DNA of 64,000 bases from contig JAHEWK010000010.1 in assembly GCA_020740775.1 (NCBI GenBank), positions 1,240,001 through 1,304,000 on the forward strand, given 5' to 3'. The translations under genes were made by a program, and so were the position numbers. The notes under the pieces are model-generated. The model was not told the origin of the DNA, searched no databases, and saw only the letters and a program-made list of their open reading frames with translations. Positions 34,473-45,793 of the stretch are shown here, one piece after another (within the stretch, counting starts at the first letter, position 1; every line of letters begins with the position of its first letter). The stretch comes from Ilyonectria destructans (Eukaryota; Ascomycota; Sordariomycetes; Hypocreales; Nectriaceae).

Positions 34473-35409
34473 CGAGAGAAAACGGATCAATGATGCGCTG
34501 GGACGGATATGAAACTGGGAGGAGTTGGGTTTTTTTCTTCTTCTGCTGTACAATGCATTGGCTGGGTGTAAGGATATGTGTATTTAATTAACGGCCACTT
34601 AACTAGGGTAGAATGATACCACGATTGTATTGCTTGGATAATTTACATTCATACTTTGCTCGACTTTGGACATCGCGATTCTGGGCCTTGCTTCATGATG
34701 CAGGTGATTGATTGTATGCCCACAGTTTTGAGAGAGATGATCTGACCGACCAGGGTTCACGGATTGTTGCACATGCTATTATTTGAGAGCCACCAGAACC
34801 GGCATATCCCACATGCTTCATGCTCCTCCTCGTCTCCCATCTAAATGACACATGCCTGGATCTAAGCTCAGCCCCGATGCCTCCGAGAGGCAACACAGTT
34901 GCCTCCTAACGCAATGCACGGCCAAACTCAGAGTTGGTTTGCATATGATTGTGCACATATCACAGCTCCTTAGCGCTCCTGCCATGTGCCAAGCTGCAAG
35001 ACAGCCCAACGCTGACAAGGCCTGGCTCGCCAAATAATTCGCTACCAGAATGCGGCGCCCAGTAGCTCAGTTCAAGCATTTTTCCGCTAGGCCAGCCCCC
35101 CCTTCCTTGCCACTAGCTCGCCAGGGGTTCGGTCCCGTCGCTGTGGATAACGGGGAAAGCCATCTTTTTTGCTCATAGACGTTGTGACGGATCGGCATCG
35201 GCGGGTGGTTAAAGGTGAAGCTTCGGCATTGGGACTTCGCGCATACATGTCGATTTATCTGCGGCGGTTGACGCTTTTAGACGCGATACGCTCGCATATT
35301 TGTTGCATCCGACCGGCTTTCCGCACTCGCTTGAAAATATGTGTAGTCCCGGTGACTGACTGCGAGCCGTCATGCTCCAGCCAACGCTAGGTGCGTTGAC
35401 GTGGTCTTG
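34473..35409. other. Intergenic region left of the mobile island
   Basis: The 3' UTR of the RGS-LOV gene is followed by sequence without a supportable gene. Only frames below 75 aa are present. Confidence 0.4.
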
Positions 35410-35512
35410 CCGCCACATTTCGCTCTGCCGAAGAGGGGCCTGAACCCCAAGCCGCGGGAGCAGCGTCGTGTTCTAGCCCGGCACACCGGGAGTTTCCTCC
35501 GCCACATTTCGC
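35410..35512. repeat. 75-bp GC-rich insert between 14-bp direct repeats
   Basis: CCGCCACATTTCGC occurs exactly at 35410-35423 and 35499-35512. Between them lie 75 bases that, on the minus strand, contain a CCCGG-TGTG-CCGGG hairpin and a GGTTCAGGCCC segment resembling a mutated RNA polymerase III B box. The size and flanking duplications suggest a retroposed tRNA-like or SINE-like insertion. I could not fold a proper cloverleaf. Confidence 0.4.
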
Positions 35513-35574
35513 AGCACGAGCCCAGGCTCAGCTCATGACCTGTTCGAAGAATGCAAGTATGCGATGATTATATA

Positions 35575-35993
35575 CAATTATGCGACAAAAGTCTGCCCCC
35601 ACTTCAGATTTCCCACCTTAAATTGCCATTTTGCTACTATTTAAAATAGTTCAGAAATATAATACTAGAATAAAAATATAAAATAAAATATCTTATTATA
35701 AACTTAAATTATTATACTTATATAAAGTACTTTTTTAATTTTTAATTTATTTTCTTTATAAAACTATATAACTTTAAAGTTAAAAGATTTAGAGGATTTT
35801 AGTTATAGAAAGCTTATAGAAGATAGAATAAAATTTATAGGGGATTATAATTTAAGTAAAATCTATTATATAAGTCTTAAAATTCTTTTATTAGCTCTTT
35901 GTCTTATTTAGTAAGAGATTCTTAAAAAGGTAGTAAAACAGCGATTTAAGGTGAGAAAATGGAAAGTGGGGGCAGACTTTTGGCATGTAACTG
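35575..35993. mobile_element. MITE-like element with terminal inverted repeats and TA duplication
   Basis: Imperfect inverted repeats of about 65 bp (35575-35638 and 35930-35993) share AAAAGTCTGCCCCCACTT and the CACCTTAAAT region. Most mismatches are transitions. TA flanks both ends (35573-35574, 35994-35995), as for Tc1/mariner-type insertion. The 290-bp interior is very AT-rich with no coding frame, so the element would be non-autonomous. Confidence 0.7.
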
Positions 35994-36029
35994 TATTTCT
36001 TGGTGAGTGTGTCTAGTTCTAGAGCGGCT

Positions 36030-36038
36030 CTATGTCTC
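36030..36038. repeat. Left 9-bp target-site duplication of the MULE
   Basis: CTATGTCTC, repeated exactly at 46806-46814. Confidence 0.85.
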
Positions 36039-36130
36039 GGCGAAGAGTACCGACACGGCTAGCCGTACAATTACCAACACATGACATTTATACGGCTAGG
36101 CGTGCAATAAAGATCGGTTATATAGTAAGT
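36039..36130 (+). repeat. Left terminal inverted repeat of the MULE
   Basis: 92 bases matching the reverse complement of 46714-46805 except for about six transitions. Confidence 0.88.
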
Positions 36131-36212
36131 AATTTTTAGCCCTTAATAACAACTGCAAATTGGCCCTCAATCTAATGATTAATAGCTTCTACAGTATCAA
36201 TTTAACTTACTA

Positions 36213-39200
36213 TACCTTTATCCTGCTACAATAAACCCAATTGACGCTTCCAATAACCACCCTGCAGCTCTCCTAATCTTCCCCAATAATACCCTTCCCC
36301 CCGAAGGCCAATATACCTCACAAAAGGAACTCCACATTATAATTAACATTTGGGCAGCATCACAAGGTTATACCTTTATGGTCTAAAGGTCTACGGAGAC
36401 TACAAGTAAAAGAACTATCGTCACCTATATATATAACCGTGGAGGGCGCCCTCGTCCCTATAAGGGAGTGGACCAGCAGCGGAATTCACGCCGTACGGAA
36501 TACTACTTCTCTGTTATTATAAAGGAAAGTCTATATCAGACTGTATAGAGTCTACAGCATCATCCTAATACTTCCTTCAGTCAACATAATTATAAACTAA
36601 GTTAATCTTAATGGGAATATCCAGCTTATTGTCAGCTATTAGACGAATAGAAAGATACCATCTAGAAATTAGCTAGAGCCGGTATTACACCTAAGCAGAT
36701 TAGATCCTTCTTATATAACAACCTACCTACCCTCGCTGTAAAGTAAGATATCTATAACTATATTATATAAGGCAAAAGGAATCTTACTAAAGGTTAAAGC
36801 AATATATATACTCTAGCTGAAAAGCTTAAAGCTAAGGGCTTCTAGAGTTAATTTAATCTTAATACAAATAGTAAAGTTATAGTAGTACTATTTATATATT
36901 TACAGTTACTGATATATCTTAAATTATATCCTAAAGTACTTATTCTGGACTGTACCTATAAGACCAATAAGTATAAGATACCTCTTCTTAATATAGTCGG
37001 CATTAATACTTACTAATAAAGCTTCTATATAGTATTTATATTTCTTTTCGGCGAGAATAAATCTGATTATATATAGGCTCTTAAAGAGCTACAGTATATA
37101 TATCAGATCCATAAAGTGGCCCTTCTATCTGTAATTCTTATAGATTGCTATCTTATTTATATAAATACTATTGCCTCTCCCTCTTATTTCCCTAAGTTAA
37201 CTGTAATATTATATATATAGTATATTAACAGAGCAATTCTAGCTTATTATCTGCCTTTATTTACTTAAGAGGATAAGACTAAGGAGAAGGAGAAGTAGGA
37301 GGAGTTCTATACCTATTGGTATTGTTAAAGTCTATAAATATATAACTTTATAACTTCTTTATAAGATTAAGCTTTAAGCTTTAAGCTTTAAAATATAGCT
37401 TAAAAATTCTATAAGAAATCCTATAATTATATACTAAAATACAGTATTAATAGCAATATTAACACTGTATGACTAATCAGCCCGAATCGGCTTATTAATC
37501 TATCCGTGCTTTTAAATCAGTTGATTTTAAAGTATACGCTATTTGGAATTAATATTACTCAATAAGGAAAGTACCCATAAGGACAAATACAGTACCATAA
37601 GAAAGCTGGAATTTTAGGCTTTCTAATAGTATATATATTGTCTTAATACAATAGCTGGATTTTAAGCAAATTGTCTATAAAAAGGCTGAGACCCTCTGGG
37701 TAATTCCAGACTTATTTTATATTATTATCACTATATAATATACTATTAATATACTATCTTATACTATCTTATACTATCTACCTTTTATCTTTATATACCC
37801 CTTAACCTTATATTCTTTATTAGGATATTTCTTTTATAATTATATTACTTTATTCCACTGCCTTATAACCTCTAACAGGTATAAGCTTATAGACTTAGAA
37901 ACTGAGAGCATCTATAATTAGAATCTAAAGAGGTTTAAGAAGTATTATATCCTTAAGTATATTAATTAAGTGGGCTATCTGCTGGATATCTGGCTTAATC
38001 TCTATAAAGAGAGATTTATTAAGGCATAAGTTAACTAATACCTTTACTTAAATTAATATATTATATTATAAGGTAAGGGTATTTACCAGCTTATTAAATC
38101 TTATATAGATAATATAAAGACTGACCTCTTTAAGGCTTAGAAGACTATTAGGTATATTCTAATTAATTAGATCTCTAAATTTAATACTACTTAAGGCAGA
38201 TAGTATATTAGTATACCTATTTAACTATCTGGAATTCTATATAGTAATATATATAGTTAGGTCTTATACTATATCTTATATAAAGTTAAGAGTTAGCAGT
38301 AATAGCTATTATAGAACCTCCCTATATATATAGAGGTCTTTACTAGAATACTTAGTCTACCTTATACTTATATTATTTAATCCTTACTAAGGCAGAATTA
38401 GCCTCTTTAATTATATTATTTCTATTTATATTAGTATCTTTAATAATTAAGAACCCCCTAGCTTCTTATTAAGCTATATAGCCAGTTTGATTATCTTACA
38501 GCTAATTTGATACTGCTACTAATAAGTATATAACGTAAGCTCTATCTATTTAAAGCTATTAAGAAATCAGTATGGGTAAGGTTAGCGCTAATATATTCAA
38601 AATATTATTAATCGGGCTATATAATAAGGTCTAAAGTATACCCCTTATATTATAATAAACTATTAGAGGGTTAGACTCAGGCTCCTGCTTAGGCTTCTGC
38701 CCCAATATTAATAAATATATTAATCTATATATATTCTCACTTTAGTACCTACTTATTATCTTCTTTATTTCTAATAGAATACTCTATAGTATCTAAGACT
38801 ATATTTAAGACTCTATTCGAGACTATATCTAAGACTGAAGTCTATATAAAAAGGCAGATAAAAATAATATATAGAATAGCTTACTGAAAGACCCCTCCTG
38901 CTGCTATATCTAAACCTCTATTACAAGCTAATAACCCCTATACTATCTTCTAATAGTATAAGGCAGCTTAAGAGATCTAGTTTACTATATTACCTTAAGG
39001 AGCTACTAGAACTAATTAATAATACTGTAGGGCTATAAAGCTGCCCCTATATTATAGTAAAGCTAAGTATATTTAGTATATTAACTATAAGTAAATAGGG
39101 AGTTATTATAGGGCGGGAAATCTCATTAGGGACTAAACTCAGGAGGAAATAATAAGTTATTTTAATTGGAATAAAGCTGAGAATAAGTATATTAAATAGG

Positions 39201-39250
39201 ATATTAGAGTTAAGATAGTATAATAGCCTTTCTTATAGCAGTAAGGGATA
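36213..39250 (+). pseudogene. MULE transposase, RIP-degraded and split by a solo LTR
   Basis: Conceptual translation matches Hop/MULE transposases despite many TAA/TAG codons. An N-terminal FAR1-like region reads EGQYTSQKEL and NIWAASQGYTF. The first catalytic Asp lies in DCTYKTNKYKIPLL (36948-36989), and the second in SVILIDCYL (Asp codon 37143-37145). After the LTR it resumes at LLDIWLNLYKERFIKA. The expected catalytic Glu is an AAG Lys codon at 38075-38077, with neighbouring His changed to Tyr. All markers share one frame before the LTR. They share the frame shifted by exactly the 560 bp of LTR plus duplication after it, so there are no frameshifts, only substitutions. The start may be the ATA at 36213 (ATG mutated). 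The 3' limit is uncertain: similarity is clear to about 38500 and the frame can be followed further. Confidence 0.8.
37323..37877 (+). repeat. Solo LTR of the copia family
   Basis: A 555-bp copy of the same LTR as at 40253 and 45794, beginning TGTTAAAGTC and ending CTCTAACA. It is flanked by the 5-bp duplication GGTAT (37318-37322 and 37878-37882). No internal retrotransposon sequence adjoins it, so it is the product of LTR-LTR recombination. It interrupts the MULE transposase frame. Confidence 0.88.
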
Positions 39251-40247
39251 TAAGATATTTAGGCTGCTACTAAAAGAGATTTAAAAGTATAGGTAAGAGT
39301 ATATAAGAGGGAGAATACCCCCTATTGAAATTTATATAAGTAATAGAAGATGCAATTAGTATATATTATTTAAATAAGAAAGAGAAGGTAGATTTCTAAG
39401 TATAGATTTTATAATTTAATAGCTTAATTTAATAGAGTTATTTTTAAGTTTAGATATAGAGTAAATTTAACTTAGTAGTTACTTATATTATAATAAGAGA
39501 TATAAGTATAATAGTATAATCTTATAATATTAAATAACTCTATAATATTACTATATTTCCTACTATATCTATATAATATATCTATTCTAATTAATATTCT
39601 AAATATATATCTCTAACCTCTTTACTGCCTGAAGTACTAGTAGGTTAGTAGTTATCCCTATAGCAGCTATAGGCTAGATTATACCTAGAACTATAATATT
39701 TATATTCTGATATTTATTATTAATACTTTAAAGCTAATTGTAATTTTATATAGAAGTTATATCCAGAAGAGGGTACTATTGCCCTTAGTAAAGAATATTA
39801 TTAAGAAACCTAATATACTACTTTCCAGTAAGCTGATATCTAAATGGTATTATCTCTATAATAATAGACTGCCCTTAAGGAGGATATTAAGTAGCTTAAG
39901 CTCTTATAAGTACTTAGGGGTCTATATAGAGTATAGTAGGAGATATTAGGTCTATTAGTAGGGTTATAGTAGCCCTTTAATATTTAACTAGAAATAGTAT
40001 TATTATTAGATAAGTAAGTTGGGCTGGGGCCTATATTTATTGGTTATTAGTAATAGGGCGTAGAATAAATAGGTTATTACTATTAACTTATAGTATTCTA
40101 GTAGGTATTATTAAATTGTCTATAAATATAGGGATATTCTAAGGGTTCTAATACTAGCTTTAATTGCAGTTATATATCTTAATATCTTAAGACTGTTATT
40201 TAATACAGAAAGAGGGTATATTTTAAGAGGAGGAATCCTACTTTTTA
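38500..40247. other. AT-rich degraded remainder of the MULE
   Basis: This stretch has many stops in all frames. Patches reading PPAAISKPLLQANNPY and similar suggest the transposase C-terminal region in the same frame to about 39250. I could not assign the last kilobase before the copia insertion. Confidence 0.35.
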
Positions 40248-40252
40248 TACTG

Positions 40253-40804
40253 TATTAAAGTCTATAAATATATAACTTTATAACTTTTTTATAAGATTAA
40301 GCTTTAAGCTTTAAGCTTTAAAATATAGCTTAAAAATCCTATAAAAATTCTTATAAGAAGATACTAAAATACAGTATTATTACTGATATTTATACTGTAT
40401 AACTAATCAGCCCGAATTGGCTTATTAATCTATCTGCACTTTGAAATTAGTTGATTTTAAAGTATATACTATTTGGAATTAATATTACTTAATAAGGAAA
40501 GTACCCATAAGGATAAATACAGTACCATAAGAAAGCTGGAATTTTAGGCTTTCCAATGGTATATATATTATCTTAATATAATAGCTGGATTTTAAGTAAA
40601 TTATCTATAAAAAGGCTGAGACCCTCTGGGTAATTCCAGAATTAATTTATATCATCACTACATAATACACTATTAATACACTATCTTATACTATCTTATA
40701 CTATCTACCTCTTATCTTTATATACCCCTTAACCTTATATCCTTTATTAGGATATTTCTTTTATAATTATATTACTTTATTCCACTGCCTTATAACCTCC
40801 AACA
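40253..40804 (+). repeat. 5' LTR of the copia element
   Basis: 552 bp; aligned by eye with the 3' LTR it shows about 21 differences, all transitions and no gaps. About 17 of these have T or A in this copy. Confidence 0.9.
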
Positions 40805-40816
40805 GGTTATAAGCCC
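40805..40816 (+). other. Primer-binding site, half-tRNA type (initiator Met anticodon region)
   Basis: GGTTATAAGCCC directly follows the LTR. It equals the complement of the anticodon-arm sequence GGGCUCAUAACC of initiator tRNA-Met, except for one G-to-A transition. Priming by a 5' half of initiator tRNA-Met is established for Drosophila copia. Confidence 0.6.
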
Positions 40817-41152
40817 GGAATAGCTCAACCTACCCTATACCAAAATTCTCACAAAAAGATGGATTTATATAAAATATTTTAATAAATATTTTATAATAAA
40901 AAAAGCCCACCTTAAAAGAGGAAATTCCTCTTTTCTTAATAAGAATACTACTGCAGTTAAATTAACTGCCTTAATATTCAAGAAAGAAAACCTATAAAAA
41001 ATCCCTTTTTATAAAAACAAAAAACATACATTTTATAAAGGACGCATTTTGCGTTCAGTCGATTTTTCTACTATTATTTATAGCAGAAAACTATTAAAAA
41101 GAGAAAAAGAAAAGAAAACCTATTTAAAAAATTCAAAAAAATATCAGAAAAA

Positions 41153-44100
41153 ATGGGAAACTCCGAAAAATTATATTCTATTCAAAAACTTAAGGGAACC
41201 CAAAATTATATTACGTGGTCCCTCAGAATAGAAGCCTTTCTTACTAAAGAAAAACTTATATCTGCTATTTCTATAGCAAATAGTGAAAAATCTGAAGAAG
41301 CTCTTGCAAATATTCGTCTTTTACTAGAAGATAGACCTTTATTGCAAATTAAGCATTATAATAATGCTAAAGATGCTTGGGATTTTTTAAAAAATCTTTA
41401 TAATTCCTCTGGCTTTACTTCTGAATTTCTTTTAATCAAGGAATTCTTTAATTTAAGCTTAGAAGATATCTCTATTGAGAAATATCTTAATAAAATAAAG
41501 GAATTAAAAGATGAATTACTTAGTAGGGATATTAAAATTCCCGAAAAAGTGATTATAACCTGGATTTTACATAATCTGGATGATAGTTATTCTAGCTATA
41601 TAACTAGCGTCTCTCAGGCTTTAAGAAATAATCCAAATTATTATAATTTGGATACTTTATCTTCTAGTTTACTAGATAAATCTAAAAGGCTTGAAAATAC
41701 TAGTGAAAAGACTTTTTTAATTAATAAAAAGCCTTGGAAAAAGACTAAAGTTGCTTTAAAATGCTCTTATTGCAAACTTAAAGGGCATTTACATAAGGAT
41801 TGTTATTTTTTACATCCTAATAAAGCACCTAAAAGTTTTAAAGTTGCTAAAAATAAAAATCCTTCTTCTAAAGATAAGAAATCCTTTAAAAAGGAAAAAG
41901 AAAATAATAAAAGAGAAGAAAGAGAGAAAAAACAAGAAGACCTATTAATAGCAACTGAAGATTTAATATCCAATAGGCAAAATGAAGAAATTCCAGATTC
42001 CTCTACTTTATCTTATTCTTCTAGTTTAAAAGACTTAGAAGATTTAGATTTAGAAGCTGATACTGAATCAGATATTAATTTATCTGTAAGTAATAACTAT
42101 AAAAATAAGCCTTTAAAAGAGAGATATATTAATAAAATAATAGGACCTATAATAAGCAATTTATCTCGTCTTATTAAGATATATAAAGAATTTAAGGTAA
42201 ATTTTCCTTTAAAATTAAATAATAATAATAATATACTGAATTTTATATTAGATACAGGGTCAACAAAACATATTGTTGATAATAAAAAATATCTATTTAA
42301 CTATAGGAAAATTCACAAAATTGTAAGATAGGGAAAAGCATCTTCTATTATTGTTAAAGGCTGTGGTAATTTAATTATTCAGTTCTTAAATAAAAGGAAA
42401 TTATTTCTAAAAAATTGCTATTTTATTCCACAACTAGGAATAAATATAATAAGCCAATCCTCTCTAAAAGATATAGGCACTTATATATATAATAGTGATA
42501 TTTTCCTATTTAAAAAGGGAAATATTATAACTAAAGGTTCTAAAATAAATAATCTATATATTATTCCTGCTACTATATATAAAAATCAAAGAGAAAATAC
42601 CTCTCAGTTTTTATTAAATATAAATAATAAGAAGAAAGATAATAATAATAATAATAATAATAATATAAATAATAATAATATAAATAATAATAATAATAAT
42701 ATAAATAATAATAATATAAATAATAATAATAAAGAAATAATAACTATAGATTTATATAAGTGGCATTTAAGATTAAGTTACTTAAATATAAGAACTTTAA
42801 GAAAATATCTTCTTAAGTTATATAATAATAAATATAATAATAATAAATATAATATAATAATAAATAAAGAGTCTATTATAAAGATAATACAGTGTGAAAA
42901 TTATATTAAAGCTAAGGCTACTAATAAAGTTAATAAGATAACTATAAATAAATATAAGTTTTTAGATAAAATTTCTACAGATATATATGGACCTATAAAA
43001 CCTTTTACTTATAATAAATATAAATACTTTATTACTTTCTTAGATAAAGCTACTAAGTATTTAAAAGTCTATTTATTAAGAAATAGAGTAGAAGCTTTAA
43101 AAGCTTTTAAAGAATATAAAGTAGAAATTGAAAATAATAATAATAAAATAACTATAAAACAAGTTTTTTCTGATAATACTAAAGAATTTACTAATAACCT
43201 TAATAATTTCTGTAAAGAAAAAGGTATTATATATAATTTTTCACCTCCTTATACCCATGAAAGTAATGGGGGACCTGAAAGAATAAATAGGACTTTATTA
43301 AATAAAATAAGGTCTATAATATATACAGCTAATATCCCTTTATATCTCTGGGGAGAAATACTGCTATCTATAGTAGAAATATATAATAAAACTCCTCACT
43401 CTTCTATAAAATATAAATGCCCTATAGAAGAAAAAGATAATATTATTTTAAAGTTAGAAGACTTTGAAAATTTAAGGACTATAGGCTCTATAGTCTATTA
43501 TAAGAATAAGAATCCTACTAGTAAACTAGATACTAAAGCCTTTAAAGGTATAATAATAGGATTTTATAATAATAGTAAAATTTATAAAATTTGGGATTAT
43601 AAAAAACATAAATTAATTATCTCTAGAGATATAATTATCTTAGAGAATATCTTTTTAAATAAAGATAATAAAGAAGCACTAATAAATAAAGAAGATTTAA
43701 AAGAAAATCTCTTTAATAATAATAAAAAGAATAATTTTTCAGTTAATATACCTAAAAAGCTAACTGAATACTATAAGGCTTATAGAGAAATTCCCTCTTT
43801 AATAACTCTATTAATAGAGAATAATATACCTAAGCCTTATAGCTATAACTGTACTTTAAACTCTTTAGAAAGAGAAAAATGGATAATTTCTATAAAAGAT
43901 GAAATTTCAGAATTATTAATACAAAAAACCTTTTTATTATCCTATCTTCCAAAAGATAGAAAGGCTTTAAAAGGCCGCTGGGTTTATAAATTAAAAACTG
44001 ATTCAAATAATAATATAATAAAATATAAATCTAGATGGGTTATACAAGGATTTAATCAGGTTTTAAACCTAGATTTTACTGAAACCTTTGCTACTACTTC

Positions 44101-45481
44101 TAGACCTGAAACTATAAAGATTCTTTTAATAACAGCAGTTAGAAAAGGCTATTATATATTATAATATAATGTAAAAAATGCCTTTATTCATACTGAAATA
44201 GATACTGAAATATATACTATATTTCCTATTGGTTTTAAAGAATTTATATTAAATTTCTTAATAAATAATAACTTAATAAATAAAGAAATAAAAGGAAATA
44301 TAAAGAATCTAAATTCAGAAGAATTAGTTTTAAAACTAAATAAAGCTCTATATGGATTAAAACAAAGTCCTAGACTTTGGTATATTTTTCTAGCAAATTT
44401 ACTAGAAAAATTGGGATTTTTCCCTATGCCTTATGATAAGGGAATATTTATAAATAATGATTTAAAAATCGCTATTATATGCCACGTGGATGATTTAATT
44501 TTTATTGGACCTTCTGATAAAAATATATATAATATAATTAATAATCTCTCTAAAGATATAAAAATCCAACCTTTAGGAGAGATAAAAGACTTTTTAGGAA
44601 TGAATATCTTTATTAATAGAGATAAAAAGAGCATATATATATCCCAGTCTAAATATATAAAAAATATACTTATAAAATATAATAAAACTACTATAGGAAC
44701 TTCTAAAGTACCTGCTATAGCTGGAGAGAAGCTAATAAAAGCTACTATAAATCCTTCTAAAGAAGATATATTAAAATACCAGCAGCAAATAGGTTCTTTA
44801 CTATATCCAGCAATAAAAACAAGACCTGATATAGCATATAGTGTTATAAATCTATCTAGATTTATGTCTAAACCTGATAATTCCCATTTTAAAGCTTTAG
44901 ATTTAATCTGGAAATATTTAAATAATAATCAGGATTTAGGACTATATTATAACTGTAATTTTTCAGAAAATTCACTAAATAATATTATAAGAGGCTATAG
45001 TGATGCTAGCTGGGCCTCTGATATACAGGATAGAAAATCAGTAAATGGATACTGTTTTTATCTATTTAATAACCTTATAAGCTGGAATTCTAGTAAACAA
45101 AAATGTGTTTCTACTAGTACTTGTGAAGCTGAATATATAGCCTTAAGGAAGGCAGTTAAAGAAGCTAAATCCCTTAATAATATATATAAATATATAAATA
45201 ATAAGCTTTCTTTAAGCTATTATAAGGCTATACCTCCAGTTTTAACTGATAATGAGGCTGCTAGACAATTAGCAGAAAATTCCTCATATTATAAAAAATC
45301 TAAACATATTGATATTTCTTACCACTTTACTCAAGATGAGGTTAAAAAGGGTAATATAAGGCTTTTCTATATAAAAAGTAAAGATAATATAGCAGATTTC
45401 TTTACTAAAAGCCTAGGGAGTATAGAATTCTTAAGATTAAGAAATTATCTATCTTTAGAAAAATATACAGATATTAAATAA
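41153..45481 (+). pseudogene. copia gag-pol polyprotein gene with two premature stops
   Basis: One reading frame of 1442 codons plus a terminal stop (TAA after DIK) starts at ATG 41153. It is interrupted only by TAG at 42329-42331 and TAA at 44163-44165; I read every codon between them. The gag region ends in a CX2CX4HX4C zinc knuckle (CSYCKLKGHLHKDC, 41762-41803). Protease DTGS lies at 42251-42262. Integrase carries the Asp in STDIYGP, the Asp in FSDNTKEF and the Glu in HESNGGPER. Reverse transcriptase has HVDD (44483-44494) in place of the usual YVDD. RNase H has GYSDASWASD and CEAEYIAL. Both stops fit a CpA-to-TpA change on one strand or the other (a former TGG and a former CAA). Integrase zinc ligands are also lost (Tyr codons at 42779 and 42902). 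Codon use is extremely AT-rich, unlike the host genes. Confidence 0.9.
42641..42733 (+). repeat. (AAT)n trinucleotide repeat coding poly-Asn in pol
   Basis: Runs of AAT with interspersed ATA encode Asn tracts broken by Ile, between protease and integrase. In frame, so tolerated as a linker. Confidence 0.8.
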
Positions 45482-45784
45482 TATAATAAAGAGTTTTTTA
45501 CCAATTTATATCTGGTTTTCTCTTTAATAAGGAGTTTTTAAATAATACTATATAAATATTTTCTCTAATAATATAATAAAATAAAAAGAGTTTTAAAATA
45601 CTATAACTTTCTCTTATATAATATAACTAATAATAAAGGTTTAATTTTTCCTTTAAAAATATAAATAAAATATAATAAAATATAATAAAGAGTTATTTTT
45701 CTCTTTAAAGTTATAAGAAAAATATATAAGCTATATATATAATATAATAATATAAAAAAGAAGTTAAATAACCCTTATATATTT

Positions 45785-45793
45785 AAGGGAGGC
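45785..45793 (+). other. Polypurine tract
   Basis: AAGGGAGGC immediately precedes the TG of the 3' LTR, the expected position of the plus-strand primer. Confidence 0.65.

Noticed and set aside
35424..35498. tRNA gene call
   Set aside because: B-box-like element and hairpins are present, but no complete cloverleaf or acceptor stem could be paired; reported only as a structured insert.
42641..42733. Assembly artefact in the AAT tract
   Set aside because: The tract stays in frame with gag-pol on both sides, so it is part of the element.
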